NCBI GenBank assembly: GCA_030533405.1 | Contig: JAUNJF010000010.1 | Span: forward strand, 1-64,000 | Direction: 5' to 3' | Source of the DNA: Eubacteriales bacterium | Lineage (GTDB): Bacteria > Bacillota > Clostridia > Lachnospirales > Lachnospiraceae | DNA: 64,000 bases | Part shown: positions 1 through 7,865 of the stretch, piece after piece | Layout: the number at the start of each line of letters is the position of its first letter | Numbering within the stretch: position 1 is the stretch's first letter | Program-made: the position numbers and the translations under genes | The notes under the pieces: model-generated | What the model was told of the DNA's origin: nothing | Seen by the model: the letters and a program-made list of their open reading frames with translations, nothing else | Database searches by the model: none

Positions 1-66
1 GTAGGTACACTTATTCAGCGAGTGATAATAAAATGACTGCATGGAGGTAAAAATGCATGAATCAAT

Positions 67-429
67 ATGTTACAGGTGCAGTTGTTACCAGAACAGACAG
101 AGCTTTCTGATGAGAATCACATGATACTTATTGAAAGAGTAGAAGATGAGTATTATGTACAAATTAACCATGAAATGACAAAGAATCATTACATTTCTTT
201 TATGGCAGCTTTATCATCAGATGAAATGCAAATCGTTAAACTGTACCCAGAAGGTAAGGCGGATTGTAGGTTTAAAATAAGAGGTGTAAAAAGGATATAT
301 TGTTTCTGTAATAGAGATGGCTTGTTTTATATTGATGTAAATAAATATATAGATGGAAAAGATAAGCAATATGATGATACGCAGGAACGAATGGAACTTG
401 AAAAAATGGCGGATAAGTTATTTGGTTAG
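67..429 (+). CDS. Desulfoferrodoxin-like C-terminal domain protein, N-terminus doubtful
   Basis: The 120-residue product has a motif around H-E-M-x3-H-Y-I near residues 36-43 and ends in an aromatic and cysteine-rich strand (YCFCNRDGLFYIDV). That pattern resembles the superoxide-reductase-like second domain of desulfoferrodoxins and related clostridial proteins; this is pattern recognition only. The start is uncertain. ATG 67 has no ribosome binding site. A better start, ATG 53, follows GGAGG at 42-46 but lies in another frame; it encodes a C-x2-C knuckle and stops at 124-126. The gene may therefore carry a frameshift that removed a zinc-ribbon N-terminus. A terminator follows it. Confidence 0.5.
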   Translation: MLQVQLLPEQTELSDENHMILIERVEDEYYVQINHEMTKNHYISFMAALSSDEMQIVKLYPEGKADCRFKIRGVKRIYCFCNRDGLFYIDVNKYIDGKDKQYDDTQERMELEKMADKLFG

Positions 430-461
430 ATTCATATTTTCTAAAATAAAACATATTGGTG

Positions 462-498
462 AAAGCAGTTGGTTAAAGGATTAATCAACTGCTTTTTC
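462..498. terminator. Bidirectional terminator
   Basis: The arms AAAGCAGTTGGTTAA and TTAATCAACTGCTTT pair with one mismatch around a short loop and are followed by T5. The hairpin lies between two convergent genes and overlaps the stop codon of the Crp/Fnr gene, so it can serve both strands. Confidence 0.75.
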
Positions 499-1164
499 AA
501 TGCTAAGATTTAATTCAAAATGATTCTTTGTGGTTTTTAATATACCCTCTTTTTGAAGCTTAGATAACTCAACTGACATTGCAGCACGTTCAACACAGAG
601 AAAGTCCGCTAATTGTTGACGGTCATAAGGAATATCAAAGGAAAGAGAATTATTTTTTACAGACTCTGCAGATAAATACGAAAGTAGTTTCTCACGAGTT
701 GTTCTTTTGCTTATATGAGTAATCTTATCGTTGAATATCATAATCTTATTTGCTAAAACACTTACCAGGTTACGAATCAGCTTCTGATGATGCTCGCAGG
801 CTGAAGGACATACATGCAATAAGCGAGTGGTATTGATTAAAAGAATTTCGCAATCAGCGTCCACCTCGACATTAATATTAAGTATGGTACCGGGCTTTGC
901 TGCAAATGGTTCACCAAAGTAGTCGCCAGGATAACATTTGGACATAATGTTACGGTGCGCCCAGATATCTACCTGAGTAATAAGAACGGAACCGGAAAGA
1001 ACAAGCCCCATTGAATCGGTATAATCTCCAGCATTAAATATATAGGAACCACTTGGCTTTGATATTAATCTGGCATTGATGCAATTTAATGAAGTCAGTA
1101 TTTCTTCATCAGATAATCCTTGGAATAAGGGATTAAGTCTTAATAATGGTAAAAATTTGTTCAT
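481..1164 (-). CDS. Crp/Fnr-family transcriptional regulator
   Basis: The 227-residue product has an N-terminal cyclic-nucleotide-binding-type beta barrel (about 20-125), a dimerisation helix, and a C-terminal winged helix-turn-helix (about 175-212) around DRQQLADFLCVERAAMSVEL. There is no Fnr-type N-terminal cysteine cluster; cysteines are scattered, including C-x3-C in CPSACEHHQ, so a haem or redox effector is possible but unproven. The chosen ATG at 1164 follows AAGGAG; a longer frame reaches 1326 but would overlap the divergent gene and lacks a binding site. It is divergent from a ferredoxin operon and a palindrome lies between them, which suggests it controls that operon and perhaps itself. 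Confidence 0.88.
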   Translation of the reverse strand: MNKFLPLLRLNPLFQGLSDEEILTSLNCINARLISKPSGSYIFNAGDYTDSMGLVLSGSVLITQVDIWAHRNIMSKCYPGDYFGEPFAAKPGTILNINVEVDADCEILLINTTRLLHVCPSACEHHQKLIRNLVSVLANKIMIFNDKITHISKRTTREKLLSYLSAESVKNNSLSFDIPYDRQQLADFLCVERAAMSVELSKLQKEGILKTTKNHFELNLSIEKAVD

Positions 1165-1177
1165 TATATAACTCCTT

Positions 1178-1220
1178 TGTTTGAAATCAAACAGAAATCT
1201 TAAGAGAAATATACTATAAT
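1178..1220 (+). promoter_or_regulatory. Crp/Fnr-type operator plus promoter of the ferredoxin operon
   Basis: TGTTTGA-AA-TCAAACA (1178-1193) is a perfect 7-bp inverted repeat. The -10 box TATAAT lies at 1215-1220, and no -35 box is visible at the expected place. If transcription starts near 1227, the palindrome is centred at about -41.5, the usual class II activator position for Crp/Fnr proteins. The 2-bp spacing differs from the classic Fnr site. It also sits in the leader of the divergent regulator gene. Confidence 0.6.
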
Positions 1221-1254
1221 GATAACAAGATATCAAGCAGGAGGTTATAAATAT

Positions 1255-1965
1255 ATGGTTAGACAGGTTATTCAGATTGATGAAGATAAATGCAATGGAT
1301 GTGGAATTTGTGTAAATGCATGTCATGAAAGTGCTCTTGGGATTGTTGATGGAAAGGCAAAGCTACTTAGAGATGACTACTGTGATGGGATGGGAGATTG
1401 TTTACCTGAGTGTCCGACAGGAGCCATTTCGTTTATAGAAAGAGAAGCGGCAGCATATGATGAAGCTGCAGTAAAAGAGAATCAAAAGAAAAAAGCGATG
1501 CAGGAACAGATGAAACATATGGGTGGATGTCCAGGTTCAAGAATTATGACGATGAATAGAGATAATGAAGAGGAAGTCTTAAATAAGGAGCAGATTATCA
1601 CATCGAAATTAACGAATTGGCCAGTACAGATAAAGTTAGCACCGCCTCAGGCACCTTACTTTGAGGGTGCAAAGCTTTTAATTGCAGCGGACTGCACTGC
1701 TTATGCATACGCTAATTTTCATCAGGATTTTATAAAGGGCAAAATTGCACTTATAGGATGTCCTAAGTTAGACAGTGTTGATTATAGTGAAAAGCTAACG
1801 ACAATAATAAAAAATAATCATATTGAAAGTGTTACGATTGTCCGAATGGAGGTTCCATGCTGTGGCGGTCTAGAGATGGCGGCAAAGAAAGCATTGCAGG
1901 AAAGTGGAAAATTCATCCCATGGCAGGTTGTGACGATTTCGATTGATGGAAAAATACTGGAGTGA
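1255..1965 (+). CDS. 4Fe-4S ferredoxin-type protein
   Basis: The 236-residue protein begins with a ferredoxin domain carrying two cysteine clusters: C-x2-C-x2-C-x3-C in CNGCGICVNAC (about 12-22) and a looser set in the segment YCDGMGDCLPECPTG (about 42-56). The remainder has a CPGSR motif near residue 90 and a C-terminal half with IGCPKLD and EVPCCGGLE, suggesting further thiol or cluster ligands. The start at 1255 follows AGGAGG with 8-bp spacing; the upstream in-frame ATG at 1219 falls in the promoter. It is the first gene of an operon with the next three genes, whose ends overlap or nearly touch. It is probably an electron carrier; the partner is unknown. Confidence 0.85.
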   Translation: MVRQVIQIDEDKCNGCGICVNACHESALGIVDGKAKLLRDDYCDGMGDCLPECPTGAISFIEREAAAYDEAAVKENQKKKAMQEQMKHMGGCPGSRIMTMNRDNEEEVLNKEQIITSKLTNWPVQIKLAPPQAPYFEGAKLLIAADCTAYAYANFHQDFIKGKIALIGCPKLDSVDYSEKLTTIIKNNHIESVTIVRMEVPCCGGLEMAAKKALQESGKFIPWQVVTISIDGKILE

Positions 1966-1969
1966 TGTG

Positions 1970-2452
1970 ATGGATAAGAAATTACAGGATGAATTAATTG
2001 GCGCGCTTATTGGTCTGGCACGTGCAACAGAAGGAACATCCCCAACAAAAGAAATATATCAAACGATCATTCAAGGTCTTACAAAATACAATGCTATTGA
2101 TATTTCTGATGATGAAGTCAGGGATTTAATTCAAGATGTCAGGTCCAAGAAAAAACTGTTGGTTCCAGAATGTAGTAAATGTCAGGCACCCTGCGGAAGA
2201 AATGATGAATATGATATGCAAAATATGTGGAATGCAAAAGAGGATATTCGTGGTTTGAAAATCTCTGTCTTAGAAAAGATACATAGAATAGCTATGTGTA
2301 TGTATTCCGTAGGAGAAGAAGGTGCCAATGAGAAAATAAATAATATTTTATGTGAAGCGTTATTTATGATTGGGTATGCAGAAAATCCGGAAATGATTTT
2401 GCCTATAATAAATAAGATTGATGAAATAAGTGAGGATAGATATGGGCTTTAG
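1970..2452 (+). CDS. Conserved protein with a Cys-x2-Cys-x3-Cys motif
   Basis: The product has 160 residues. The start at 1970 follows GGAG and lies 5 bp after the ferredoxin stop. The N-terminal third is helical. A CSKCQAPCGRND motif near residue 70 could ligate an iron-sulfur cluster or zinc and recalls clusters at the N-terminus of hybrid-cluster or CODH-like proteins, but the rest of those proteins is absent. The C-terminus is helical without membrane segments. Position between a ferredoxin and an HD protein suggests a redox or stress role. I do not recognise a characterised family. Confidence 0.65.
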   Translation: MDKKLQDELIGALIGLARATEGTSPTKEIYQTIIQGLTKYNAIDISDDEVRDLIQDVRSKKKLLVPECSKCQAPCGRNDEYDMQNMWNAKEDIRGLKISVLEKIHRIAMCMYSVGEEGANEKINNILCEALFMIGYAENPEMILPIINKIDEISEDRYGL

Positions 2453-2960
2453 AGAACAAGTTATATTAAAAATGGTCGACTTTGAAAAAGGATGTCCTAA
2501 AAGAATTCAGCATTTTCTTAAGGTATATGAATTTGCACATCTTATTGCTGAAGCAGAGCATATGAATGAAAAAGATAAGGAATTACTTGAGGTTGCGGCA
2601 ATAGTGCATGATATAGGAATCAGGCCTAGTAAGGAAAAATATGGTTATTGTAATGGAAAGACGCAGGAAGAAGAAGGACCGAAATACGCAAGGGAATTAT
2701 TTGCAGAATTTGAAGACTTGTCAGATGAATTTGTGGATAGAATCTGCTATCTAATTGCCCATCATCATACATATGACAATGTAGATGGTCTTGATTACAG
2801 AATTTTAATTGAAGCTGATTTTTTGGTAAATGCGTATGAGGATGATATGGATAAGAAAGCGATATTGACTGTAAGGGATAGAATATTTAGAACTCGTATG
2901 GGTATGGAATTGTTAAATAAAATGTTTGATTTAGACGAGGTTAGACAAGATAATGAATAA
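2442..2960 (+). CDS. HD-domain phosphohydrolase
   Basis: The 172-residue HD-superfamily protein has H of EFAHLI, the HD pair in AAIVHDIGIRPS (about 58-69), the histidines of LIAHHHTYDN (about 105-115), and an acidic residue in EADFLVNAYEDD, the usual metal-binding set. HD proteins hydrolyse phosphoesters of nucleotides; the substrate here is unknown. The start ATG 2442 has GAGGA upstream and overlaps the preceding gene by 11 bp, so translation is likely coupled. The stop overlaps the next start by 8 bp. Confidence 0.82.
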   Translation: MGFREQVILKMVDFEKGCPKRIQHFLKVYEFAHLIAEAEHMNEKDKELLEVAAIVHDIGIRPSKEKYGYCNGKTQEEEGPKYARELFAEFEDLSDEFVDRICYLIAHHHTYDNVDGLDYRILIEADFLVNAYEDDMDKKAILTVRDRIFRTRMGMELLNKMFDLDEVRQDNE

Positions 2961-3213
2961 ACCAAAGATTAGAATTACTTTAGTAGAACAAAAAGGAACT
3001 ATGGGATGTCACAGAGGACATAAAGTTGGTGATAGTTATGATTTTGATACCGAAAGAGGGAATCTGTGTCCTATGGCAATGCACGTAGCGTTTCCTTATG
3101 TAGATATTTTGAGATATGGGGGAAAACTTCCGAGTCAGCCAGAGGGTGTTATCAAGTTTTCGTGCCCTGATGTGGATGTGCTAAATATTTTTAAGATAGA
3201 AGTAGAAGAATAG
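2953..3213 (+). CDS. TIGR04076 family protein
   Basis: The 86-residue protein matches the TIGR04076 pattern: an N-terminal strand (KIRITLVEQKG), a CHRGHKVGDSYDF segment, NLCPMAMHVAFPYVDILRYGG in the middle and a C-terminal FSCPDVDVLNIFKIE. The family has conserved cysteines and no assigned biochemical function. It often occurs in anaerobes near redox genes. It overlaps the HD gene by 8 bp and appears to be the last gene of this operon. Confidence 0.82.
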   Translation: MNKPKIRITLVEQKGTMGCHRGHKVGDSYDFDTERGNLCPMAMHVAFPYVDILRYGGKLPSQPEGVIKFSCPDVDVLNIFKIEVEE

Positions 3214-3218
3214 ATAGG

Positions 3219-3329
3219 ATGATACAATTGAAACAGAATTTAATAGAAATTTCAGATGAAGTGTTTATTCCGATATATAAAAGATTTCCAGTAATATTTG
3301 ATCATGGTGATACAAAGAAGATGAAATGA
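3219..3329 (+). CDS. Short ORF, probable gene remnant
   Basis: A 36-residue frame (start MIQLKQNLIEISDEVFIPIY) runs 6 bp after the TIGR04076 gene. Its middle, YKRFPVIFDHGD, recalls the N-terminus of class III aminotransferases, but the frame ends at once. It is most likely the stub of a lost gene. Confidence 0.3.
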   Translation: MIQLKQNLIEISDEVFIPIYKRFPVIFDHGDTKKMK

Positions 3330-3540
3330 TATAGTTTTCATAGGCAGTAATGAGAGGACACCCGTCCATAGTATTAAGTTATTGGTCGCACTTTAACATT
3401 AAACTATTCCGTATGAATATTTGAAACATATATTTGAGAAAATGCCAGGACAACGGCTGACAGAGGAATTTATAGAGTCTATGATGCAGTGGTCAGGAAA
3501 GATACCAGAATACGTGAAAATACCGGATACAAGACAGTAG
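3328..3540 (+). pseudogene. Decayed small protein gene with two in-frame stops
   Basis: One reading frame from 3328 reads IVFIGSNERTPVHSIKLLVAL, then TAA at 3394 and TAA at 3400, then continues as TIPYEYLKHIFEKMPGQR and onward to KIPDTRQ before a proper stop at 3538. The protein-like composition either side of the stops shows a gene of about 70 residues that has decayed. ATG AAA at 3321 would enter this frame only after loss of one T. I do not recognise the family. Confidence 0.55.
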
Positions 3541-3600
3541 TCTTTATCCGGTGCTTGAGTGAAAAAGTAATTTCTAGTTTTTATCTAAATGAAGCTGTAG

Positions 3601-3685
3601 AAGAAGGGAGTGCGGACCACATGCCACGAGCCGACCGAGCCGGAGGCGAGACCTTGAATCCACACCCCAAAGTAAGAGCGAGGTA
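3601..3685. other. GC-rich patch of foreign composition
   Basis: About 85 bp between the decayed gene and the serine hydrolase are rich in CCGAGCCGGAGGCGAG-like sequence, clearly richer in G and C than the surrounding DNA. It ends at the ribosome binding site of the next gene. It contains no convincing gene; it may be a small repeat or the edge of an imported segment. Confidence 0.4.
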
Positions 3686-3690
3686 AATGA

Positions 3691-4557
3691 ATGAATTTTG
3701 AACAATTTGTAAGAGATATAAAAGAGAATAAATGGGCCGTACATGGAGCAGAGGTTTATGAAAATGGTGCACTAATCCATTCGTATGGTGACACAAAGGA
3801 TAACATCTATGACATTTATTCTGCCACCAAATCTGTGTTGTCTATCGCATTTGGTATTGTATATGATCGCGGGCTGATTGATCTTCAAAAATCGATTTTA
3901 GAATATCTGCCAGCAGAGAAAGTAAATGCGATGACCAAACAACAAAAGGATACATTTTCATCCATTACGATACAGCGATTGTTAACCATGGCGGTACCGG
4001 ATTATCCACTTCGACCAGAGGGGGACAATTACCTTGATTTTAGTTTGAGTTATGAGATTCATAATCCACAGAAAATCGTGTTTAATTACAGCAATATCGA
4101 TTCGTATCTGGTTGGCGTAGCGTGCTCTGAAGTGCTGGGTGGCGATCTTGGAACATTTATAGTGAAAGAGATTTTTGAACCTTTGGGAATTGAGCGATAC
4201 GAATTGGGATATAGTCCGGAGGGCTATTTTTATGGAGCTTCCAAAATGAAACTTTGTGTGCATGATTTAAGTAAATTTGGACTCCTTATGAGCAATGGTG
4301 GTGTGTATAACGGAAAACGAATTTTATCCGAAGAATATGTATCATTAGCAACATCGATACAGCAAATGAATCGAGAAGGTGGCTATGGTTTTTATTTTTG
4401 GAAATATCGTGATGGATTCAGCATCAATGGAAAATGGAAGCAGAAGTGTTACTGCCTTCCAAAACAGAAACTGATTATCACATATTTGTCGCACATTGAA
4501 GAAGACTCACACGATTTAATCGATAGTATGGAGAAGAACATATTGGGAATTTTATGA
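3691..4557 (+). CDS. Serine hydrolase, beta-lactamase (class C)/DD-peptidase fold
   Basis: The 288-residue product has the two diagnostic active-site motifs of this fold: S-x-x-K as S44-A-T-K47 in YSATKSV, and Y-x-N as Y133-S-N135 in FNYSNIDSY. The C-terminal third motif is not obvious, and the protein is shorter than typical AmpC-type enzymes. There is no signal peptide, so it is probably cytoplasmic; substrates of such esterase or peptidase relatives vary. The start ATG follows GAGG. It stands alone, preceded by decayed DNA, suggesting an accessory gene. Confidence 0.8.
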   Translation: MNFEQFVRDIKENKWAVHGAEVYENGALIHSYGDTKDNIYDIYSATKSVLSIAFGIVYDRGLIDLQKSILEYLPAEKVNAMTKQQKDTFSSITIQRLLTMAVPDYPLRPEGDNYLDFSLSYEIHNPQKIVFNYSNIDSYLVGVACSEVLGGDLGTFIVKEIFEPLGIERYELGYSPEGYFYGASKMKLCVHDLSKFGLLMSNGGVYNGKRILSEEYVSLATSIQQMNREGGYGFYFWKYRDGFSINGKWKQKCYCLPKQKLIITYLSHIEEDSHDLIDSMEKNILGIL

Positions 4558-4694
4558 CGAAAGAGAGAATTAGGTTACTTTAGGTGAATTCTCCGAATAA
4601 TAGAATCATTCTCCAAGTCGTAGATTGCATTCTACATCATTGAGTTGTTCAATATTAGTATGGATGCGCAACCAAATACAGGAGGTAGAGAAAT

Positions 4695-5363
4695 ATGAAT
4701 GCAAATAATATTGGAGAGTTTATTCAGCAATTACGAAAAGAAAAGGGGTTAACGCAAAAAGAGTTAGCTGAACAAATTGGTATGAGTGACAAGACAATTT
4801 CAAAATGGGAAAATGGAAATAGTGTACCTGATACGTCTATGCTTGTGCCATTAAGTAAGGTCTTGGATATCTCAGTTAATGAGTTATTGTCATGTGAGAA
4901 ACTTCCTCCTGAGGATTATTCTAAAAAAGCGGAGGAAAATATTATGATGTTAATGAAGGAAAAAGAGCAACAAAAAAAGGGAAGTATATTTATTGGTGTT
5001 GCACTTGTGTTGATTGGAATTATTTTATTATTGGGTAATACAGAGAAGGGATATTCAGGTTTGCTGATATATCCATATTATTTCTTTGATTTGTTTAGTT
5101 TGATTTTAGTTGTTTTATTTGCAGCTGGAGTTATATTTGTATCTGGTGCAAGAAGTAAGCAGAATATTTTGCGTATATTAAGTAAAACCATTATACCAAT
5201 CGGAACGGTTATCTCTGTAGCATCTGTTGTGATTGTGTTGGGAACGATGGAAGAAACAAGCTGTTTGGGTATCAATTTAGCAGTTTCGATGATTGCATTT
5301 TTATATGCATGCATGATAAAAATAGTGGTGGAGCTGATGATTCAGTTGGATCGTCAGAGATAA
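4695..5363 (+). CDS. XRE-family regulator with C-terminal membrane domain
   Basis: The 222-residue product starts with a clear Cro/C1 helix-turn-helix (about 9-63: LRKEKGLTQKELAEQIGMSD, then KTISKWENG), followed by a charged linker and about four hydrophobic segments (near 97-115, 125-150, 163-184, 192-214). Membrane-tethered XRE regulators of this type are common in Lachnospiraceae and are thought to sense the envelope. AGGAGGTAG lies before the ATG. It is followed after 24 bp by a hydrolase gene and may be co-transcribed with it. Confidence 0.85.
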   Translation: MNANNIGEFIQQLRKEKGLTQKELAEQIGMSDKTISKWENGNSVPDTSMLVPLSKVLDISVNELLSCEKLPPEDYSKKAEENIMMLMKEKEQQKKGSIFIGVALVLIGIILLLGNTEKGYSGLLIYPYYFFDLFSLILVVLFAAGVIFVSGARSKQNILRILSKTIIPIGTVISVASVVIVLGTMEETSCLGINLAVSMIAFLYACMIKIVVELMIQLDRQR

Positions 5364-5387
5364 ATGAGAGGTTAGGGAGGAATTGTT

Positions 5388-6305
5388 ATGCTTCGAGCTC
5401 CAATTGGGAATCGTAAGGTTGGGATTTATGAAATGGATACAGATTGTTTTGGGGAAACAGAGTTCAAACGAAAACTGTCTCTCATGTTTTTCTATCCATC
5501 CGATGAGGAGGGAGAAGCATATCCGTATAAGGATGCCACCTACCAGAAAGAAACATTGGTATCTCAACCACATGACAATGGTGTGATAACGTATTGTCAC
5601 AAAAAAGTGACACTTTCCAATAAACAGGAAAAATACCCTGTTGTTCTATATAGTCATGGGTTGATGGGGTATCAGATGGAGAGTACAGTGTTATGTGCAG
5701 ATTTGGCTTCTAGTGGTTACATTGTAATTAGTGTGGGACATCCATATGGTTCAGGTGCAGTTACATATATAGATGGTACAATGTTTACACCGGATAAGGC
5801 GTTTCACTTAGACCAGCATAACCTGGAACCGCTTGGAGAACTGTGGTATGAGGATATTCGACAGGCAATAACATTTATTCAGCAACTGGATAAAATGGAA
5901 AATGATTGTATGTTTTCGAAGCGAATGAATCTGGAAAATGGTGTAAATCTTTTGGGTGTATCCTTTGGAGGATGTTGCAGCATTGGTGCGGCTTTGATGG
6001 AGAAGGATGTACGATGTGCGATTAATTTAGACGGTGGACTTTTCACAAGATTGGAATCTATATATACGAATAAACCGATTCTGGTATTATGTAGTCCGTT
6101 TAATTACAAAGCACATACAAAACTGAAAAGTATGAAGTGTGAAAATGTACGGATACAAAAATGCAGAAAGGTTTCTCATTGGGAGTTTTCAGATGGTGTT
6201 TACTTCAGTGAACGAGGAAAAAATGATAGAAAGTGGGCGGATTCGGTTAGTAAGCAACGGGCGCAGGTATGTCTTTCTTTTCTGGAGGGTGGAGTATATG
6301 TTTGA
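5388..6305 (+). CDS. Alpha/beta hydrolase, PAF-acetylhydrolase-like
   Basis: The 305-residue enzyme has the nucleophile elbow G190-V-S192-F-G194 in LLGVSFGGCC, an oxyanion-region YSHG at 88-91, and a likely catalytic histidine in KVSHWEFSDG near the C-terminus. These features match the platelet-activating-factor acetylhydrolase/dienelactone-hydrolase group. It has no signal peptide. RBS GGGAGG precedes ATG 5388. Its stop overlaps the start of a decayed gene by 8 bp, indicating a former coupled pair. Confidence 0.8.
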   Translation: MLRAPIGNRKVGIYEMDTDCFGETEFKRKLSLMFFYPSDEEGEAYPYKDATYQKETLVSQPHDNGVITYCHKKVTLSNKQEKYPVVLYSHGLMGYQMESTVLCADLASSGYIVISVGHPYGSGAVTYIDGTMFTPDKAFHLDQHNLEPLGELWYEDIRQAITFIQQLDKMENDCMFSKRMNLENGVNLLGVSFGGCCSIGAALMEKDVRCAINLDGGLFTRLESIYTNKPILVLCSPFNYKAHTKLKSMKCENVRIQKCRKVSHWEFSDGVYFSERGKNDRKWADSVSKQRAQVCLSFLEGGVYV

Positions 6306-6680
6306 ATTATTAGAAAAAATTGATGAACAAATTCAAAAAGAATATGAAAATGTTCCATTTATGAAGATGTTTATTTTTTGAATTTGCATACGAAGCAATA
6401 CAAAAAGTTTGAAGTGGATATGTATTTTGGTCGTTTTTGTGTAATCAATGACAGGTTACTTATTTTGTCAGGAACTAAGATTTATGCATTTGATTAATCA
6501 CTAGAACTGATTTGGCAAACGGAACACATTGCGGAAGATGGAATTTGTGGAGAGTTTGTAGAGGGAAATATTTTGGAAGTAAGCTGTTGTATGGATCCAT
6601 ACCCAGCGGTTTGGGTTGATAAATATATTGATTTTAACACTGGAGAAGAATATATTAGGCATCGAAATGAATGCAGGTGA
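6298..6680 (+). pseudogene. Frameshifted gene for a beta-propeller-like protein of about 125 residues
   Basis: ATG 6298 has GGAGGGTGGAG upstream and encodes MFELLEKIDEQIQKEYENVP then KMFIF before TGA at 6379-6381. The story continues in another frame as LNLHTKQYKKFEVDMYFGRF, through LLILSGTKIYAFD to a TAA, then again in that frame as SLELIWQTEHIAEDGICGEF and on to RHRNECR, stop at 6678-6680. The shift maps to a run of six T at about 6374-6379. So two lesions, one frameshift and one stop, break the gene. The repeated tryptophan-strand pattern recalls propeller-type proteins, but the family is not identified. Confidence 0.75.
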
Positions 6681-6685
6681 AACGA

Positions 6686-7579
6686 ATGTTAAAGATTAGT
6701 GATGATATAGAAATGATAAGTTTATTAAGTAAAATAGATACTAGCAAATTGGACAGTGATTGGAAACCAGCGTCAGAAGAAGAAAATACATTAATCAAAA
6801 AAGATTACGCGTTTGGTCTAAAGTTTCTTAGAATACTAGGAGTTGTTTGTCTTTTTACATTAATGGTAGCTGTATTTATCGTAATACTTGCGGGTGATAG
6901 TTACAGTTTATATGACAAGGTTTTCATTATATTGTTTTTCGGTTTGGCTAATATTGTATATTTTGTTCTTTATTTTCTTTGTAAAAAGAAAAACTTGGCT
7001 ATACTGCAGAAGCCAGTATACTGTATTCATGCTTGTGCAATAAATGTGTATTATGATCGAGGTACACCAGTAATTGATTTTTTTATGAAACATCCAGATG
7101 ATTCAATTAAAGCAACGTCTATGAGGGCAATAACAATAGTAACAAAACTAAAAAAGAAGGTTCAATTAGGCGACAGCATGTATATTCTTAAATTAAACGA
7201 CCAATATCGTCATATTGGTGTAGAGGATGATTCGGAGAGTATGCTTGAAAAGAAAGCAGAGGATAGTGGTAATCCAGCGACTATTTGTAAGATAGAGGAA
7301 AGAAAATTAGTAAATGGTAATGATCATAGACAACTTCAGTTATATATTGTGGATAAGCATAGTTCATTGCAGTTAATGGCGATTGCGGATCGATTGGATG
7401 TTGCGTCTGATATACCGGTATATAATTTTCGAAGATTTTATGTGGAAACATGGAAGGTGCAAGAATACAATACAAGTGTTTATCAAGCATTTGTGGAGAA
7501 GCTAGTTCGTAAGACAGAAAATGAAATGCAAATCTTGCATGAACAGGAGGTGGCGGTTTATGAAGTGTCCAGTATGTGA
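6686..7579 (+). CDS. Membrane protein of unknown function, two TM segments
   Basis: The product has 297 residues from ATG 6686, which has AGGTGA upstream; an in-frame ATG at 6671 inside the decayed gene is also possible. Two hydrophobic segments (about 51-73 and 82-103) are followed by a soluble C-terminal domain of about 190 residues that includes YYDRGTPVIDFFM and many charged strands. No catalytic motif is visible. It overlaps the downstream CPCC gene by 20 bp, so the two are translated together. I do not recognise the family. Confidence 0.65.
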   Translation: MLKISDDIEMISLLSKIDTSKLDSDWKPASEEENTLIKKDYAFGLKFLRILGVVCLFTLMVAVFIVILAGDSYSLYDKVFIILFFGLANIVYFVLYFLCKKKNLAILQKPVYCIHACAINVYYDRGTPVIDFFMKHPDDSIKATSMRAITIVTKLKKKVQLGDSMYILKLNDQYRHIGVEDDSESMLEKKAEDSGNPATICKIEERKLVNGNDHRQLQLYIVDKHSSLQLMAIADRLDVASDIPVYNFRRFYVETWKVQEYNTSVYQAFVEKLVRKTENEMQILHEQEVAVYEVSSM

Positions 7580-7808
7580 CAACAATACGTTTGATGATGC
7601 GGATTTTGAGTATAATATATGTCCAGAATGTTTTTGGGAATGGGATATGATACAGGTGGAAGAGCCTGATTATGCTGGTGGAGCAAATCGTCATTGCCTT
7701 AGGGATTACAGAAAAAAATATTGGGAATTCAAAAATGAGAACCCGAATTTTAGTTGTAAGAATGAAGAAGACAAAGAGAAGATGCTTCAGTTTGAACGTC
7801 AGAGATAA
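7560..7808 (+). CDS. CPCC-family cysteine-rich protein
   Basis: The 82-residue product starts MKCPVCDNNTF and continues NICPECFWEWDMIQVEEPDY, then AGGANRHCLRDYRKKYWEF. This order, a C-x2-C, then CPxCFWE, an acidic D-Y, and GGAN, is characteristic of the CPCC zinc-ribbon-like family, whose function is unknown. The start is set by GGAGG at about 7546-7550; an upstream in-frame ATG at 7521 lies within the previous gene and lacks a binding site. Confidence 0.8.
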   Translation: MKCPVCDNNTFDDADFEYNICPECFWEWDMIQVEEPDYAGGANRHCLRDYRKKYWEFKNENPNFSCKNEEDKEKMLQFERQR

Positions 7809-7865
7809 ATATCTAAACAAATAAAAGAATTGGCAATTGATTAGTGACAGACTGGGAGGATAAAA

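Noticed and set aside
3489..3686. 65-codon frame over the GC-rich patch
   Set aside because: It runs across the decayed gene in another frame, has no SD and no protein-like pattern.
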